Shown here: one piece after another, positions 26,258 through 35,848 of the stretch
Numbering within the stretch: the stretch's first letter is position 1
How the letters are laid out: every line of letters begins with the position of its first letter
Notes under the pieces: generated by a model
The model's input: only the letters and a program-made list of their open reading frames with translations
The model's database searches: none
What the model was told of the DNA's origin: nothing
Position numbers and translations under genes: made by a program
Assembly: GCF_020833685.1 (NCBI RefSeq)
Contig: NZ_JACKZY010000003.1
Coordinates: 1 to 64,000, forward strand
Direction: 5' to 3'
From: Nitratireductor sp. B36
GTDB taxonomy: Bacteria > Pseudomonadota > Alphaproteobacteria > Rhizobiales > Rhizobiaceae
Length of the DNA stretch: 64,000 bases

Positions 26258-29146
26258 ATGTGTGGAACCGACAAGCGTTTCGTAGAAGAAATCGACTACG
26301 GCACCCCCGCTGTCCGCTCTGAGAAGACCGTGACCCTGACCATCGACGGCCAGTCTGTCACCGTTCCGGAAGGCACGTCGATCATGCGCGCCGCGCGCGA
26401 GGCCGGCATCGCCGTGCCGAAGCTCTGCGCCAACGACATGGTGAAAAGCTTCGGCTCCTGCCGCCTCTGCCTGGTTGAGATCGAGGGCAAGGGCGGCACG
26501 CCGGCTTCCTGCACCACGCCGGCCATGGACGGCATTTCCGTCAACACCCAGACCGACCGCCTCAACACCATCCGCCGCGGCGTGATGGAACTCTACATGT
26601 CCGACCATCCGGAAGACTGCGCGGCCTGCGCCGCAGGCGACTGCGAGATGGCGAATATGGCCGAGAGCGTCGGCCTGAAGCAGAATCGCTATGGCGATGA
26701 CGGCGCAAACCACCTTGCGCCCTCGCCCATCGGTGAGCATGGAGTGAACTTCAAGGAACTGGACGTTTCCAACCCCTATTTCGCTTACGATCCGGCGAAG
26801 TGCATCGTCTGCTCGCTGTGCGTTCGCGCCTGTGAGGAACAGCAGGGCACCTTTGCGCTCACCGTGGAAGGACGTGGCTTTGAAAGCCGCATCACCGCCG
26901 GCATGGACGAGCCCTTCCTGCAGTCGGAATGCGTGTCCTGCGGCGCCTGCGTGCAGGCTTGCCCCACCGGCGCGCTTCAGGAAAAATCCATCATCGAGAT
27001 GGGCATGCCCGATCACTCCGCCGTCACCACCTGCGCCTATTGCGGTGTCGGCTGCTCGTTCAAGGCCGAGATGAAGGGCGAGGAAGTCGTCCGCATGGTG
27101 CCCTACAAGGATGGCAAGGCCAATCGCGGCCATTCCTGCGTGAAGGGCCGCTTCGCCTATGGCTACGCCACCCACAAGGACCGCATCCTCAATCCGATGA
27201 TCCGCGAGAAGATCACCGACCCGTGGCGCGAAGTCTCGTGGGAAGAGGTCTATGCCCATATCGGCACCGAGATCGGCCGCATCCAGAAGAAGTATGGCCG
27301 GGGATCGGTCGGTGGCATCACCTCGTCGCGCTGCACCAATGAAGAGACCTATCTCGTGCAGAAACTGGTGCGTCAGGTCTTCGGCAACAACAATGTCGAC
27401 ACCTGCGCCCGCGTCTGCCACTCGCCCACGGGCTATGGCCTGAAGACCACGTTCGGCACCTCCGCCGGCACGCAGGATTTCGATTCGGTCGAACATTCCG
27501 ATGTGGTTCTGGTGATCGGCGCAAACCCGACCGACGGGCATCCCGTGTTCGCCTCTCGGCTGAAAAAGCGCCTGCGCGAAGGCGCGAAGCTGATCGTCCT
27601 CGACCCACGCCGCATCGACCTCGTGCGCACGCCCCATGTGGAGGCAAGCTATCACCTGCCGCTTCGCCCCGGCACCAATGTTGCCGTGCTGACTGCCCTT
27701 GCCCATGTGATCGTTTCCGAAGGTCTGTTTGATGAACCCTTCATCCGCGAGCGCTGCGACTGGGACGAGTTCCAGGACTGGGCGAGCTTCGTGCTCCAGC
27801 CGGAAAACAGCCCCGAGGCCATCGAAAAGATGTCCGGCGTTTCGGCCGAGCTGATCCGCGGTGCTGCACGCCTCTACGCAACGGGCGGTAACGGCGCGAT
27901 CTATTACGGCCTCGGCGTCACCGAGCACAGCCAGGGCTCCACCACCGTCATGGCCATCGCAAACCTTGCCATGGCCACTGGCAATATCGGCCGGCCGGGC
28001 GTGGGCGTGAACCCGCTGCGCGGCCAGAACAACGTGCAAGGCTCCTGCGACATGGGCTCGTTCCCGCACGAGATGCCGGGCTACCGCCACATCTCCGAGG
28101 ATGCGACCCGTGCGATCTATGAGAGCTTGTGGGGCGTGAAGCTCGACAATGAGCCGGGCCTGCGCATTCCCAACATGCTCGACGCCGCTGTCGATGGCTC
28201 CTTCAAGGCGCTTTACGTGCAGGGCGAGGACATTCTCCAGTCCGATCCCAACACGCATCATGTGGCCGCCGGTCTGGAAGCGATGGAATGCGTCATCGTT
28301 CACGATCTCTTCCTGAACGAGACCGCCAACTACGCTCATGTGTTCCTGCCGGGCTCGACCTTCCTTGAGAAGGACGGCACCTTCACCAATGCCGAACGCC
28401 GCATAAACCGCGTTCGCAAGGTGATGGAGCCCAAAAACGGCTATGCCGACTGGGAGGTCACGCAGGAGATGGCCCGCGCGCTGGGCCAGAACTGGAACTA
28501 CACGCATCCTTCCGAGATCATGGCCGAAATTGCGGCCACCACGCCAAGCTTTGCCGGCGTGACCTACGAGCTTCTGGAAAAGGAAGGCTCGGTGCAATGG
28601 CCGTGCAACGAAAAGGCTCCCACCGGCACACCCGTCATGCATATGGACGGCTTTGTGCGCGGCAAGGGCAAGTTCGTGCGCACCGCCTATGTGGCCACCG
28701 ACGAAAAGGTCGGTCCGCGGTTCCCGCTGCTGCTCACCACCGGGCGCATCCTCTCGCAATACAATGTCGGTGCACAGACCCGCCGCACGGAGAATGTCGT
28801 CTGGCACGACGAGGATCTGCTTGAGATCCATCCCTTCGACGCCGAGACACGCGGCATCCGCGAGGGTGATTGGGTGAAGCTCAAGAGCCGCTCCGGCGAG
28901 ACCAGCCTGCGCGCCACCATCACAGAGCGCGTTGCACCGGGCGTCGTCTACACCACCTTCCACCACCCGGCCACGCAAGCCAATGTGGTGACAACCGAAT
29001 ATTCCGACTGGGCCACCAACTGCCCCGAATACAAGGTCACGGCGGTGCAGGTCTCACCCTCCAACGGCCCGACCGAGTGGCAGGAAGACTACGAAGAACA
29101 CGCCCGCCAGAGCCGCCGCATCGTGCATGTGGAGGCAGCGGAGTAG
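26258..29146 (+). CDS. fdsA: NAD-dependent formate dehydrogenase, catalytic alpha subunit
   Basis: This 962-aa molybdenum bis-MGD enzyme oxidises formate to CO2. The N-terminal 2Fe-2S domain has CANDMVKSFGSCRLC; next come the HxxxCxxC site HPEDCAAC, two 4Fe-4S motifs (CIVCSLCVRAC and CVSCGACVQACP), then the Mo domain cluster CAYCGVGC. The active-site segment DTCARVCHSP has cysteine, not selenocysteine, as Mo ligand, with the conserved His next to it. AGGAGG lies seven bases before ATG 26258. The cofactor protein FdhD and small subunit FdsD follow after a 258-base repeat-bearing gap. Confidence 0.95.
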   Translation: MCGTDKRFVEEIDYGTPAVRSEKTVTLTIDGQSVTVPEGTSIMRAAREAGIAVPKLCANDMVKSFGSCRLCLVEIEGKGGTPASCTTPAMDGISVNTQTDRLNTIRRGVMELYMSDHPEDCAACAAGDCEMANMAESVGLKQNRYGDDGANHLAPSPIGEHGVNFKELDVSNPYFAYDPAKCIVCSLCVRACEEQQGTFALTVEGRGFESRITAGMDEPFLQSECVSCGACVQACPTGALQEKSIIEMGMPDHSAVTTCAYCGVGCSFKAEMKGEEVVRMVPYKDGKANRGHSCVKGRFAYGYATHKDRILNPMIREKITDPWREVSWEEVYAHIGTEIGRIQKKYGRGSVGGITSSRCTNEETYLVQKLVRQVFGNNNVDTCARVCHSPTGYGLKTTFGTSAGTQDFDSVEHSDVVLVIGANPTDGHPVFASRLKKRLREGAKLIVLDPRRIDLVRTPHVEASYHLPLRPGTNVAVLTALAHVIVSEGLFDEPFIRERCDWDEFQDWASFVLQPENSPEAIEKMSGVSAELIRGAARLYATGGNGAIYYGLGVTEHSQGSTTVMAIANLAMATGNIGRPGVGVNPLRGQNNVQGSCDMGSFPHEMPGYRHISEDATRAIYESLWGVKLDNEPGLRIPNMLDAAVDGSFKALYVQGEDILQSDPNTHHVAAGLEAMECVIVHDLFLNETANYAHVFLPGSTFLEKDGTFTNAERRINRVRKVMEPKNGYADWEVTQEMARALGQNWNYTHPSEIMAEIAATTPSFAGVTYELLEKEGSVQWPCNEKAPTGTPVMHMDGFVRGKGKFVRTAYVATDEKVGPRFPLLLTTGRILSQYNVGAQTRRTENVVWHDEDLLEIHPFDAETRGIREGDWVKLKSRSGETSLRATITERVAPGVVYTTFHHPATQANVVTTEYSDWATNCPEYKVTAVQVSPSNGPTEWQEDYEEHARQSRRIVHVEAAE

Positions 29147-29198
29147 GGTGATGTTTGCTGGCGGTGGTGTGATCAGGGATGCGCCAACCTATCGGCCC

Positions 29199-29345
29199 CC
29201 TTCTCCCCGTGTGCGGGGAGAAGGTGAGGATGAGGGGCGAGCGCCACCCGTTGATGAGATCGCCGCTTCGAAATGTGATCGTCAGACGTTGACGCTCGCC
29301 CCTCAACCCCCTGCCGGGACCTTCTCCCCGCCCACGGGGAGAAGG
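29199..29345. repeat. large inverted repeat within the fds operon
   Basis: CCTTCTCCCCGTG-type palindromes at 29199-29224 and 29320-29345 each form a hairpin with a GGGGAGAAGG arm. GAGGGGCGAGCG (29233-29244) and CGCTCGCCCCTC (29292-29303) pair further in. The unit resembles intergenic palindromic elements of rhizobia. It lies between fdsA and fdhD on an otherwise continuous operon and could attenuate or stabilise the transcript. Confidence 0.75.
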
Positions 29346-29404
29346 GCGCCTTCGTCTCGGCTGTCGCCCAATCTCCGGTCAGGCGCCGAAGGGGCCATCC
29401 GGTC

Positions 29405-30229
29405 ATGACTAACCCTCCCGCCACAGCCCGCGTTTCAAGAACGGCCCGCCGCACCGGCGGAACGAAGGTCACCCCGCGCACCGTTCCCGAGGAGACGCCC
29501 ATCGCGCTTTCCTATGGCGGCACCACCCATGCGGTTATGATGGCAACACCTGCCGACCTTGAAGACTTCGCCCTCGGTTTCAGCGTCACGGAAGGGATCG
29601 TTTCCAGCGCCGAAGAGATCGACTCCATCACCGTGCAGGAACTCGGGCCGGGCATCGACCTGCAGATCCGGCTGCACGACACCGCCAACACGCGCTTCGA
29701 GGCGCGGCGCAGGCGGCTTGCCGGTCCGGTCGGTTGTGGCCTTTGCGGGATCGAGAGCATCGAAGAGGCGATGCGCTCCGTGCCGGAAACAGCCTCGGAG
29801 CAGCGTTTTACGGCTGCCGGGATCACCGGTGCTGTCGGCGAGCTTTATGAATTTCAGGAACTCCACAAGGCCACCGGCGCTGTCCATGCAGCCGGCTTCT
29901 ATATCCCCGGCAAGGGCATTGTTGCCGCGCGGGAAGACGTCGGTCGGCACAACGCGCTCGACAAGCTGGCTGGCGCGCTGGTGAAGGCTGGCATTGATTG
30001 CAGCACAGGCGCGGTGATCGTCACCTCGCGCGTCTCGGTCGAGATGGTGCAGAAAACTGCCGCCATCGGCGCGCCGCTCATTGCCGCCGTTTCAGCGCCC
30101 ACAGCCCTTGCCATCCGTACGGCGGAAACCGCCGGCATGACCCTCGTCGCCCTCGTGCGCGGTGAGGAGTTCGACATTTTCACCCATCCCGAACGCGTGA
30201 GTATTGGAGCGGCCAGACATGTCGCATGA
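29405..30229 (+). CDS. fdhD: formate dehydrogenase accessory sulfurtransferase FdhD
   Basis: FdhD transfers sulfur from a cysteine desulfurase to the bis-MGD cofactor, which activates formate dehydrogenase. The 274-aa protein has the essential CGLCG motif (VGCGLCGIES, about residues 112-116) and the GREDVGRHNALDK-like AREDVGRHNALDK segment. Its position between fdsA and fdsD is standard. The stop overlaps the fdsD start. Confidence 0.93.
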   Translation: MTNPPATARVSRTARRTGGTKVTPRTVPEETPIALSYGGTTHAVMMATPADLEDFALGFSVTEGIVSSAEEIDSITVQELGPGIDLQIRLHDTANTRFEARRRRLAGPVGCGLCGIESIEEAMRSVPETASEQRFTAAGITGAVGELYEFQELHKATGAVHAAGFYIPGKGIVAAREDVGRHNALDKLAGALVKAGIDCSTGAVIVTSRVSVEMVQKTAAIGAPLIAAVSAPTALAIRTAETAGMTLVALVRGEEFDIFTHPERVSIGAARHVA

Positions 30230-30464
30230 GGAAAAGTTCAAATCCGGCGACGAGCATCTCGTCTACATGGCCAACCAGATCGCGACGTTCTTTACCTCGC
30301 AACCTGAAGCGGAACGGGTGGCGGGTGTCGCCGATCACATCAACAAGTTCTGGGAGCCGCGCATGCGTGGCCGCCTGTTCGAGATCATCGAGATGGGTGG
30401 TGACGGGCTTTCCCCGCTCGTTCTGGAAGCATCGCAAGCGATCAATCGGCCCAAGGCCGCCTGA
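30219..30464 (+). CDS. fdsD: formate dehydrogenase delta subunit
   Basis: This small soluble protein of 81 aa belongs to the FdsD family. It is recognised by the MANQIATFF and KFWEPRMRGRL segments and by being last in the fds operon. In Rhodobacter capsulatus the homologue helps cofactor insertion and stability. ATG 30219 (MSHEEKF) lies inside the end of fdhD; an earlier in-frame ATG is possible. It ends 2 bases before the convergent pyrC stop. Confidence 0.9.
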   Translation: MSHEEKFKSGDEHLVYMANQIATFFTSQPEAERVAGVADHINKFWEPRMRGRLFEIIEMGGDGLSPLVLEASQAINRPKAA

Positions 30465-30466
30465 TG

Positions 30467-31519
30467 TCAGCCGACCGGCTGGTTCTCTACCGCCCAATGC
30501 AACGGGAACATGGGATCAAACACGGTGATCGTACCGTCTGAGCTGTAGACGGATTTGGGGAACTCCACCGGCTCATCACGGCGCACCAGTGTGATCGTGT
30601 CTTCATTGGCAGGCAGACCGTAATAGGCAGGGCCGTTGAGGGAGGCGAAGGCCTCCAGCCTGTCCAGCGCGCCCTCTTCCTCGAACACATGCGCCAGGCA
30701 GGACATGGTGTTGATGGACGTGAAAATGCCGGCACAACCGCAGGCCGATTCCTTGGCCGGGTCGAGATGCGGTGCCGAATCGGTGCCGAGGAAAAAGCGG
30801 CTGTCGCCCGATGTCGCCGCCTTGCGCAGCGCCAGCCGGTGCTCCTCGCGCTTGGCGACGGGCAGGCAGTAGTAGTGTGGGCGAATGCCGCCAGCCAGAA
30901 TGGCGTTGCGGTTGATGATCAGATGATGCGTGGTGAGTGAGGCGGCGAGGTTCTTCTTCGCACTTTGAACATAGTCGACCCCGTTTTTCGTGGTCACATG
31001 CTCCATGATCACCTTCAGCTCGGGCAGACGCTCACGCAGCGGATTAAGAACCCGCTCTATGAAGACGGCCTCGCGGTCGAAAATGTCGATGGAGGCGTCC
31101 GTCACCTCGCCATGCACGCACAGCGGCAGGCCAATCTCGGCCATGCGCTCCAGCACCGGCTGCACCTTCATGAGATCGCGCACGCCGCTCTGGGAATTGG
31201 TCGTCGCACCTGCCGGATAGAGCTTCACCGCGGTGATGTGCCCGTCGCGGTGGCCGGCGGCGACGTCATCCGCATCCGTCTGCTCGGTCAGGTAAAGCGT
31301 CATAAGCGGCGTGAAATCATGCCCCTCGGGCTTTGCCGCCATGATGCGGTCGCGGTAGGCGAGCGCGTCCTTCACCGTCACCACCGGCGGCACCAGATTG
31401 GGCATGATGATCGCGCGGGCGAAATCGGCGGAAGAATGCGGCAGCACCGCCTCCAGAACCGCGCCATCGCGCAGATGCAGATGCCAGTCGTCGGGGCGGC
31501 GGATGGTCAGGGTTTTCAC
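30467..31519 (-). CDS. pyrC: dihydroorotase, PyrC type
   Basis: This cytosolic zinc enzyme closes N-carbamoyl-aspartate to dihydroorotate in pyrimidine synthesis. The HLHLRDG motif supplies two metal-binding histidines, and [11 protein letters not shown] contains the lysine that is carbamylated. I chose GTG 31519, which has GGAG about ten bases upstream and gives 350 aa, matching E. coli PyrC (348). The longer frame to 31603 adds an unconserved leader. No other pyr genes are nearby. Confidence 0.9.
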   Translation of the reverse strand: MKTLTIRRPDDWHLHLRDGAVLEAVLPHSSADFARAIIMPNLVPPVVTVKDALAYRDRIMAAKPEGHDFTPLMTLYLTEQTDADDVAAGHRDGHITAVKLYPAGATTNSQSGVRDLMKVQPVLERMAEIGLPLCVHGEVTDASIDIFDREAVFIERVLNPLRERLPELKVIMEHVTTKNGVDYVQSAKKNLAASLTTHHLIINRNAILAGGIRPHYYCLPVAKREEHRLALRKAATSGDSRFFLGTDSAPHLDPAKESACGCAGIFTSINTMSCLAHVFEEEGALDRLEAFASLNGPAYYGLPANEDTITLVRRDEPVEFPKSVYSSDGTITVFDPMFPLHWAVENQPVG

Positions 31520-31663
31520 GGAACGTCTACTCCGGAGAGGGGAAAAATCGGTGCGCACGATCTGCGCTTCCCTTTCCTTCGCCCATGCCGCCATGGATTT
31601 CAAGGGTGTGTCAAAGAGACGGGCGCCGGGCCGCGCCGGGGAGGAGGCCGGCGCGGCGCTGCC

Positions 31664-33154
31664 TCACGCCACCTGATAATCAGGCGCGGAGCGCAGATAG
31701 CGTGCATAGGCATCGGCATCCGGAGGCGAGAGATTTTCCGCCAGCGGGTTGCGGCGTTTCACGCGCGCGCCCATGTCGTCGATCAACTCGTCGAAATGCT
31801 TGAAGTGATAGGGCGCCACGCACAGGCCGCCATAGATCTTCGCGGCCGGTCGCTCGTTGCGACGCCAGTGGAGCATCATGTCCATGTTGGCGCGCATTTC
31901 CTCCAGGGTCGGTTGCTTCGCCAGTTTTCCGTCCGCGTAGCGCACCAGCCATTCGGCGGCGAGGTCGGCACACAAAACGGTGCAGAACGACGAGTTGAAA
32001 CCGACAAAGCCGAGATCGGGAATGTCCGGATTGGCAATCAGGCGATAGAGCCGGTACTGCCCGTCCGGCTCCACCAGCTTTTCGCGGTATTCCGCCGGCA
32101 GGTAGGGAACACCGAGCTTCCAGCCAACGGCGAGGATCGCCATGTCAGATTTGATCAGCTCGCCCCCGGTCAACCTGATCGCGCCGGGTTCATAGCTCGC
32201 GAAGGTACCCTGCACGGCCTTGATGCGCCCTTCTGCCACCATCTCGAAAAAGCCTGGCGTGGCGATGGGAACCGAGCAGTTCACGCCTCCCTCGATGGGC
32301 TCTTTCGGCTTCAGCCCGGTCTTGTTGAGCTTGAGCTGTACGGTCAGAAGCGCTTCCAGCGCGCGCCAGTGGGCCCATATGAAGGGGCGGGCAACGGCAT
32401 GATTGAAGCGGGCGAAGCCGCTCCTGCTCCAGCCTGGAAACATCTTCTCCTGCGCGCGGATATAGAGGATGCGCTTGAAGTTGATCAGCCCGCCGACGAA
32501 GTAGGGAATGCGCCAGACCGATTCCAGATAGACGATGGTGACGGAGCGAGCACCCGATTTCACCGCGCTCACGGCAATGTCGGTCGCCGATTTCGAGAAA
32601 CCGAGGACCGTGACGTTCCTGCCCTTCACCATGGCCGGATCGGTGTATTCGGAAGAGTGGATTACCGTGCCGCCTTCTGCCTCGAACTCCTCCTGGCCAG
32701 GATGGGTGAGAATGTTCTTCTCACTGAACTGGCCGGTGCAGACGGCGACAAAATCGAAGGTTTCGCTGGTTTTCTCGCCATTCGCCGTTTCGAGATCGAG
32801 CTCCCAGCCGGGTTTGCCATCGTCGCGCCGGCGCATGGCAGAAACGGAGGTGTTGAAGCGGATCAGCGGGCGCAGACCGTGGTCGTCTGCATAGTCCGAC
32901 AGGTAGGAGAAGACCTGCGGGCCCTTCGGCCATTCGGGAAAATCCTTCGGCATCGCCTTGTCGGTGTACCGATAGAGATCCTTGGGGCTCTGCGTCTGTA
33001 CATCCGGGTAGGAGCGTGAGGGCTCCCAGACTCCGCCCAGTTCGTGGCTGCGTTCAAGAACGGTCACCCGGTGGCCACGCTTCTTGAAGGAGCGGGCGGC
33101 GGCAAGACCGCTGACGCCGGCGCCGATCACGCAGACATGCTTTCGTTTTGTCAT
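31664..33154 (-). CDS. flavin-containing monooxygenase
   Basis: This FAD/NADPH oxygenase of 496 aa has an N-terminal FAD-binding GAGVSGLAAARSF and a second dinucleotide-like motif VTVLGFSKSATDIA. The FMO/Baeyer-Villiger fingerprint is degenerate (the region reads VIHSSEYTDP), so the class is uncertain. ATG 33154 is favoured by GGGAGG upstream. It follows a cupin gene on the same strand, 145 bases away, and both diverge from an AraC activator. That suggests an inducible pathway for an unidentified organic substrate. Confidence 0.82.
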   Translation of the reverse strand: MTKRKHVCVIGAGVSGLAAARSFKKRGHRVTVLERSHELGGVWEPSRSYPDVQTQSPKDLYRYTDKAMPKDFPEWPKGPQVFSYLSDYADDHGLRPLIRFNTSVSAMRRRDDGKPGWELDLETANGEKTSETFDFVAVCTGQFSEKNILTHPGQEEFEAEGGTVIHSSEYTDPAMVKGRNVTVLGFSKSATDIAVSAVKSGARSVTIVYLESVWRIPYFVGGLINFKRILYIRAQEKMFPGWSRSGFARFNHAVARPFIWAHWRALEALLTVQLKLNKTGLKPKEPIEGGVNCSVPIATPGFFEMVAEGRIKAVQGTFASYEPGAIRLTGGELIKSDMAILAVGWKLGVPYLPAEYREKLVEPDGQYRLYRLIANPDIPDLGFVGFNSSFCTVLCADLAAEWLVRYADGKLAKQPTLEEMRANMDMMLHWRRNERPAAKIYGGLCVAPYHFKHFDELIDDMGARVKRRNPLAENLSPPDADAYARYLRSAPDYQVA

Positions 33155-33299
33155 GACGTTGTTCCTCCCGTCCGGCAAATTCTGGACGCGCGCCTCCCCG
33201 CGCCGCGTGTTGCCACGTCGCCAAAGGTCCCTTGCCGGCCTTGATTGTTATCGGGTCTGTGGGCCGGCTCCCCTGAGGACCCGGCCGAAGCGCCTGGCG

Positions 33300-33752
33300 C
33301 TAGTCGTTTGCTTCCGGCGGCAGGAAATCCACTTCGTGAAGGGCCGAAACCTTCACCACCTCTTCCGGGTCGGTCATGTTGTGTAGCGTCTCGAACAGCG
33401 CTTCGAGCTTGCGGGCCGGCGAAACCCAGAAGAGCGCGCGCGCCGGCTTGTCGGACTTGTTGAAATAGCCATGCGGAACGCCGCGCGGCATGCGTACCAG
33501 ATCGCCCGCCTTCGCCTTCATCCACTTGCCGTCGAGCTTCAGATCCAGCTCGCCTTCCTGCACCAGAATGAACTCTTCCTGCGTGGGATGAACATGAACC
33601 GGCACGAACTGGCCCGGGTCGCTGTTGGTTTCAAAGGCAAAGGTGGAATCGCATGTGGCCTTGGGAAAATAGACCTGGCCGAGAATGTTCCATTCCTTGC
33701 CGGCATAGCCCTCGCCGTTTGCGGTGACGCCTTTTTCGAGTTCTTTTTCCAT
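33300..33752 (-). CDS. cupin-domain protein
   Basis: This 150-aa single-domain cupin has motif 1 HVHPTQEEFILVQEGE, with two histidines and a glutamate as metal ligands, and motif 2 PRGVPHGYF with the last histidine. Such proteins range from dioxygenases to isomerases and ligand sensors. ATG 33752 has GGGAGGAAACTC upstream. It is the first gene after the divergent AraC promoter and leads into the flavin monooxygenase gene. I cannot name its substrate. Confidence 0.82.
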   Translation of the reverse strand: MEKELEKGVTANGEGYAGKEWNILGQVYFPKATCDSTFAFETNSDPGQFVPVHVHPTQEEFILVQEGELDLKLDGKWMKAKAGDLVRMPRGVPHGYFNKSDKPARALFWVSPARKLEALFETLHNMTDPEEVVKVSALHEVDFLPPEAND

Positions 33753-33804
33753 GAGTTTCCTCCCTTTTTCACGGAGTTTCATGGTGCCTGGAAGCGCTCC
33801 GGGA

Positions 33805-33892
33805 AAATATCCGGAAACTGAACCAAATATCCGAAAAGCGAAAAAAACAGTCCGGTTTTGGCGAGAAACCAGGACAAATCTTGGAGAAACCA
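33805..33892. promoter_or_regulatory. two pairs of direct repeats between cupin and araC-type gene
   Basis: AAATATCCG occurs at 33805 and 33825 (20-base period, each followed by GAAA or AAAA), and GAGAAACCA at 33863 and 33884 (21-base period). Tandem sites two helical turns apart are how AraC-family proteins usually bind. One pair lies nearer the cupin promoter and the other nearer the regulator's own start, so they may serve activation and autoregulation respectively. Confidence 0.55.
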
Positions 33893-33914
33893 AAACAGCT
33901 GCTAAACTCCGGGA

Positions 33915-34907
33915 ATGGTGATCGCCCGGGAGGAGTGGGGCGACCGCCCGTTGTCCAGCCACGCCCTTTTTCAAACGGACGATCTGGACTGTGCACGGGA
34001 GAAGGTTGCCCGGAAATTCTGCAACCACCGGCTGGAAGTGGTCGGTGGCGGACGGTTTCGCGCGGTGCAAAACCACCAGCCGGGCCTCCTCGTTTCTCTC
34101 AACTATATCAGCTACGGCGCCGATGTTCTGATCGACCCCGGCGCGCTCGAAACCTTCTATCTCATACAGATTCCCATTTCCGGCTGCGCGACGATCAAAC
34201 ACAACCGGAAGGAATTCCTGAGTGATGGCGACAGGGCGGCGCTGCTCAATGCCGACCGCGAAACCTCCATGCGCTGGTGGGCCGGGTGCGAGCAGGTTCT
34301 GGTGCAGATCCCCAAAGCCTCGTTCATGGGTTTCGCCGAGCAGCTCTGCGAGCGCCCGCTGCCGGGACCTGTGGTGTTCGATCCGGTGATCGATTTCACC
34401 CGGCCGGAACTTGCTTCATGGCGCAATCTGGTCAATGCGATGTTCCGCGCCGCCAACAAGCCCGAAAAGCAAGTGCTGAACCTTTGCGCCGCGTTCCACG
34501 AGCAGCGCATTCTCGAGGCGCTCCTGAGACTCCAGCCGCACAATCTCTCCGCTTTCTTTGACACAAGGCAGGAGGCCGCACCACGGCAGGTGAAGCGGGC
34601 CGACGCGTTCATCAGGGAGAATGCGCACCGCCCGATCACCCTGACCGACATCGCGGCGGCATCGGGTGTCGGCGTGCGGGCGCTGCAGCTTGCCTACAAG
34701 CGCACGCACGGTCTTTCGCCCATGCACGCGCTGACCCTTGAGCGTCTGCGCCGCGTGCGGTTCGATCTGGAAGATGCCCAAGGGGAAATTTCGGTAACGG
34801 AAACGGCGCTGCGCTGGGGCTTCAGCCATCTCGGGCGCTTTGCCGCCGACTACCGCAAGACCTTCGGTGAGCGCCCCAGCGAGACCGCCCGCAAAGCCAC
34901 CTACTGA
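33915..34907 (+). CDS. AraC-family transcriptional regulator
   Basis: This 330-aa protein has an N-terminal AraC-binding-like sensor domain (to about residue 200) and two helix-turn-helix motifs at the C-terminus: ITLTDIAAASGVGVRALQLAY and ISVTETALRWGFSHLGRFAADY. The PSE-x-x-R-like end FGERPSETARK is typical. It is divergent from the cupin-monooxygenase pair, which it presumably activates when the oxygenase substrate is present. Confidence 0.88.
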   Translation: MVIAREEWGDRPLSSHALFQTDDLDCAREKVARKFCNHRLEVVGGGRFRAVQNHQPGLLVSLNYISYGADVLIDPGALETFYLIQIPISGCATIKHNRKEFLSDGDRAALLNADRETSMRWWAGCEQVLVQIPKASFMGFAEQLCERPLPGPVVFDPVIDFTRPELASWRNLVNAMFRAANKPEKQVLNLCAAFHEQRILEALLRLQPHNLSAFFDTRQEAAPRQVKRADAFIRENAHRPITLTDIAAASGVGVRALQLAYKRTHGLSPMHALTLERLRRVRFDLEDAQGEISVTETALRWGFSHLGRFAADYRKTFGERPSETARKATY

Positions 34908-34911
34908 TCTT

Positions 34912-35772
34912 CTATTTTGCCGCCGGCATCTTCAATGCGGACACCGACGCTTCGCTGTTGTGGACATAGTCATTGGCATCCGGCTGCCGCTGCAGGATGA
35001 GGATGAACAGGAAGTCCATCAAAGTGAGCTGCGCGTCGCGCGACGTGATGGCGGAGGAGCGCACCCGTTCCTCGTCGGCCACCGTGTGCAGGCGAATATC
35101 GGCAACGCGCATCAGCGGATTCTGCTGCAAGCCGGTAACGGAGATGACGGTCGCGCCGCGCGCCTTTGCCAGCTCGGCAATGCGCACCGTCTCGATGCTG
35201 GTCCCGGAATAAGAGAGAGCAAAGAGCACATCCTCTTCGCCCAAAGAGGAGACATTGGCCATCTGCACGTGACTGTCACTGTCATGCAGTGCGTTGCGCC
35301 CGAGCTTCTGCAGTTTGTAGGAGAAATCGCGCGCCACCAGCGAGGATGCGCCGACACCGGCAATGTGGATGCGGCGCGCGGCATCCAATGACTCAAGCGC
35401 TCGCGCTATCTCCGGCTCGTGATTGGCGGCGATGGTCTGCTGCATGGAGAGAAGCTTGCTTGAGATCAGCTTTTGCGAAATGGTGGCGTGGCTATCGCCG
35501 ATCTCGATGGTGGAGTGGATCATGCCCGGCGGCACTTGCCATTCCTGCGCCTTGGCCTTGCTGACTGCCAGCTTCAGATCCTGATAGCCCGAGAAGCCGA
35601 GTTTCTGGCTGAACTTCACCACGCTCGACTGGCTACGGCCTGTCTCTTCCGCCAGAGCGGCAGAGGAGAGCCTGAGCACACGATCGGGATAGTCGACGAT
35701 GAACTGGCCGATCTGCCGGTCGGCCGGAGCCATAGTCTCAAGCTGCGCGTCGATGATCTTCAGGACAGACAT
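34912..35772 (-). CDS. MurR/RpiR-family regulator
   Basis: This 286-aa regulator has an N-terminal RpiR helix-turn-helix (RVLRLSSAALAEETGRSQSSVVKF) and a C-terminal SIS domain (about 125-260) that binds phosphosugars. MurR of E. coli has this architecture, represses murQP and responds to MurNAc-6-P. It is divergent from murA-nagK, and a near-palindrome in the gap is repeated upstream of murQ. A role as sensor of cell-wall amino-sugar phosphates is therefore likely. Other RpiR regulators sense hexose phosphates, so the effector is not proven. Confidence 0.85.
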   Translation of the reverse strand: MSVLKIIDAQLETMAPADRQIGQFIVDYPDRVLRLSSAALAEETGRSQSSVVKFSQKLGFSGYQDLKLAVSKAKAQEWQVPPGMIHSTIEIGDSHATISQKLISSKLLSMQQTIAANHEPEIARALESLDAARRIHIAGVGASSLVARDFSYKLQKLGRNALHDSDSHVQMANVSSLGEEDVLFALSYSGTSIETVRIAELAKARGATVISVTGLQQNPLMRVADIRLHTVADEERVRSSAITSRDAQLTLMDFLFILILQRQPDANDYVHNSEASVSALKMPAAK

Positions 35773-35848
35773 GGCTTCCTTTCGGGGAACGGGATAGCGA
35801 AACTAAATGAGTTTCGCCGCCAGGGGAATCCCGCAGGAATTAAAGGCT

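Noticed and set aside
24584-28978. 1464-codon reverse-strand open frame opposite fdsG, fdsB and fdsA
   Set aside because: It is rich in His, Ala, Gly and Asp with no domain, and the forward strand carries three textbook formate dehydrogenase subunits. Long antisense frames are expected in GC-rich genes with strong codon bias.
30965-33019. 684-codon forward open frame
   Set aside because: It crosses two well-supported reverse genes (pyrC and the flavin monooxygenase) and their gap, has arginine/glycine-rich low-quality composition, and matches no family.
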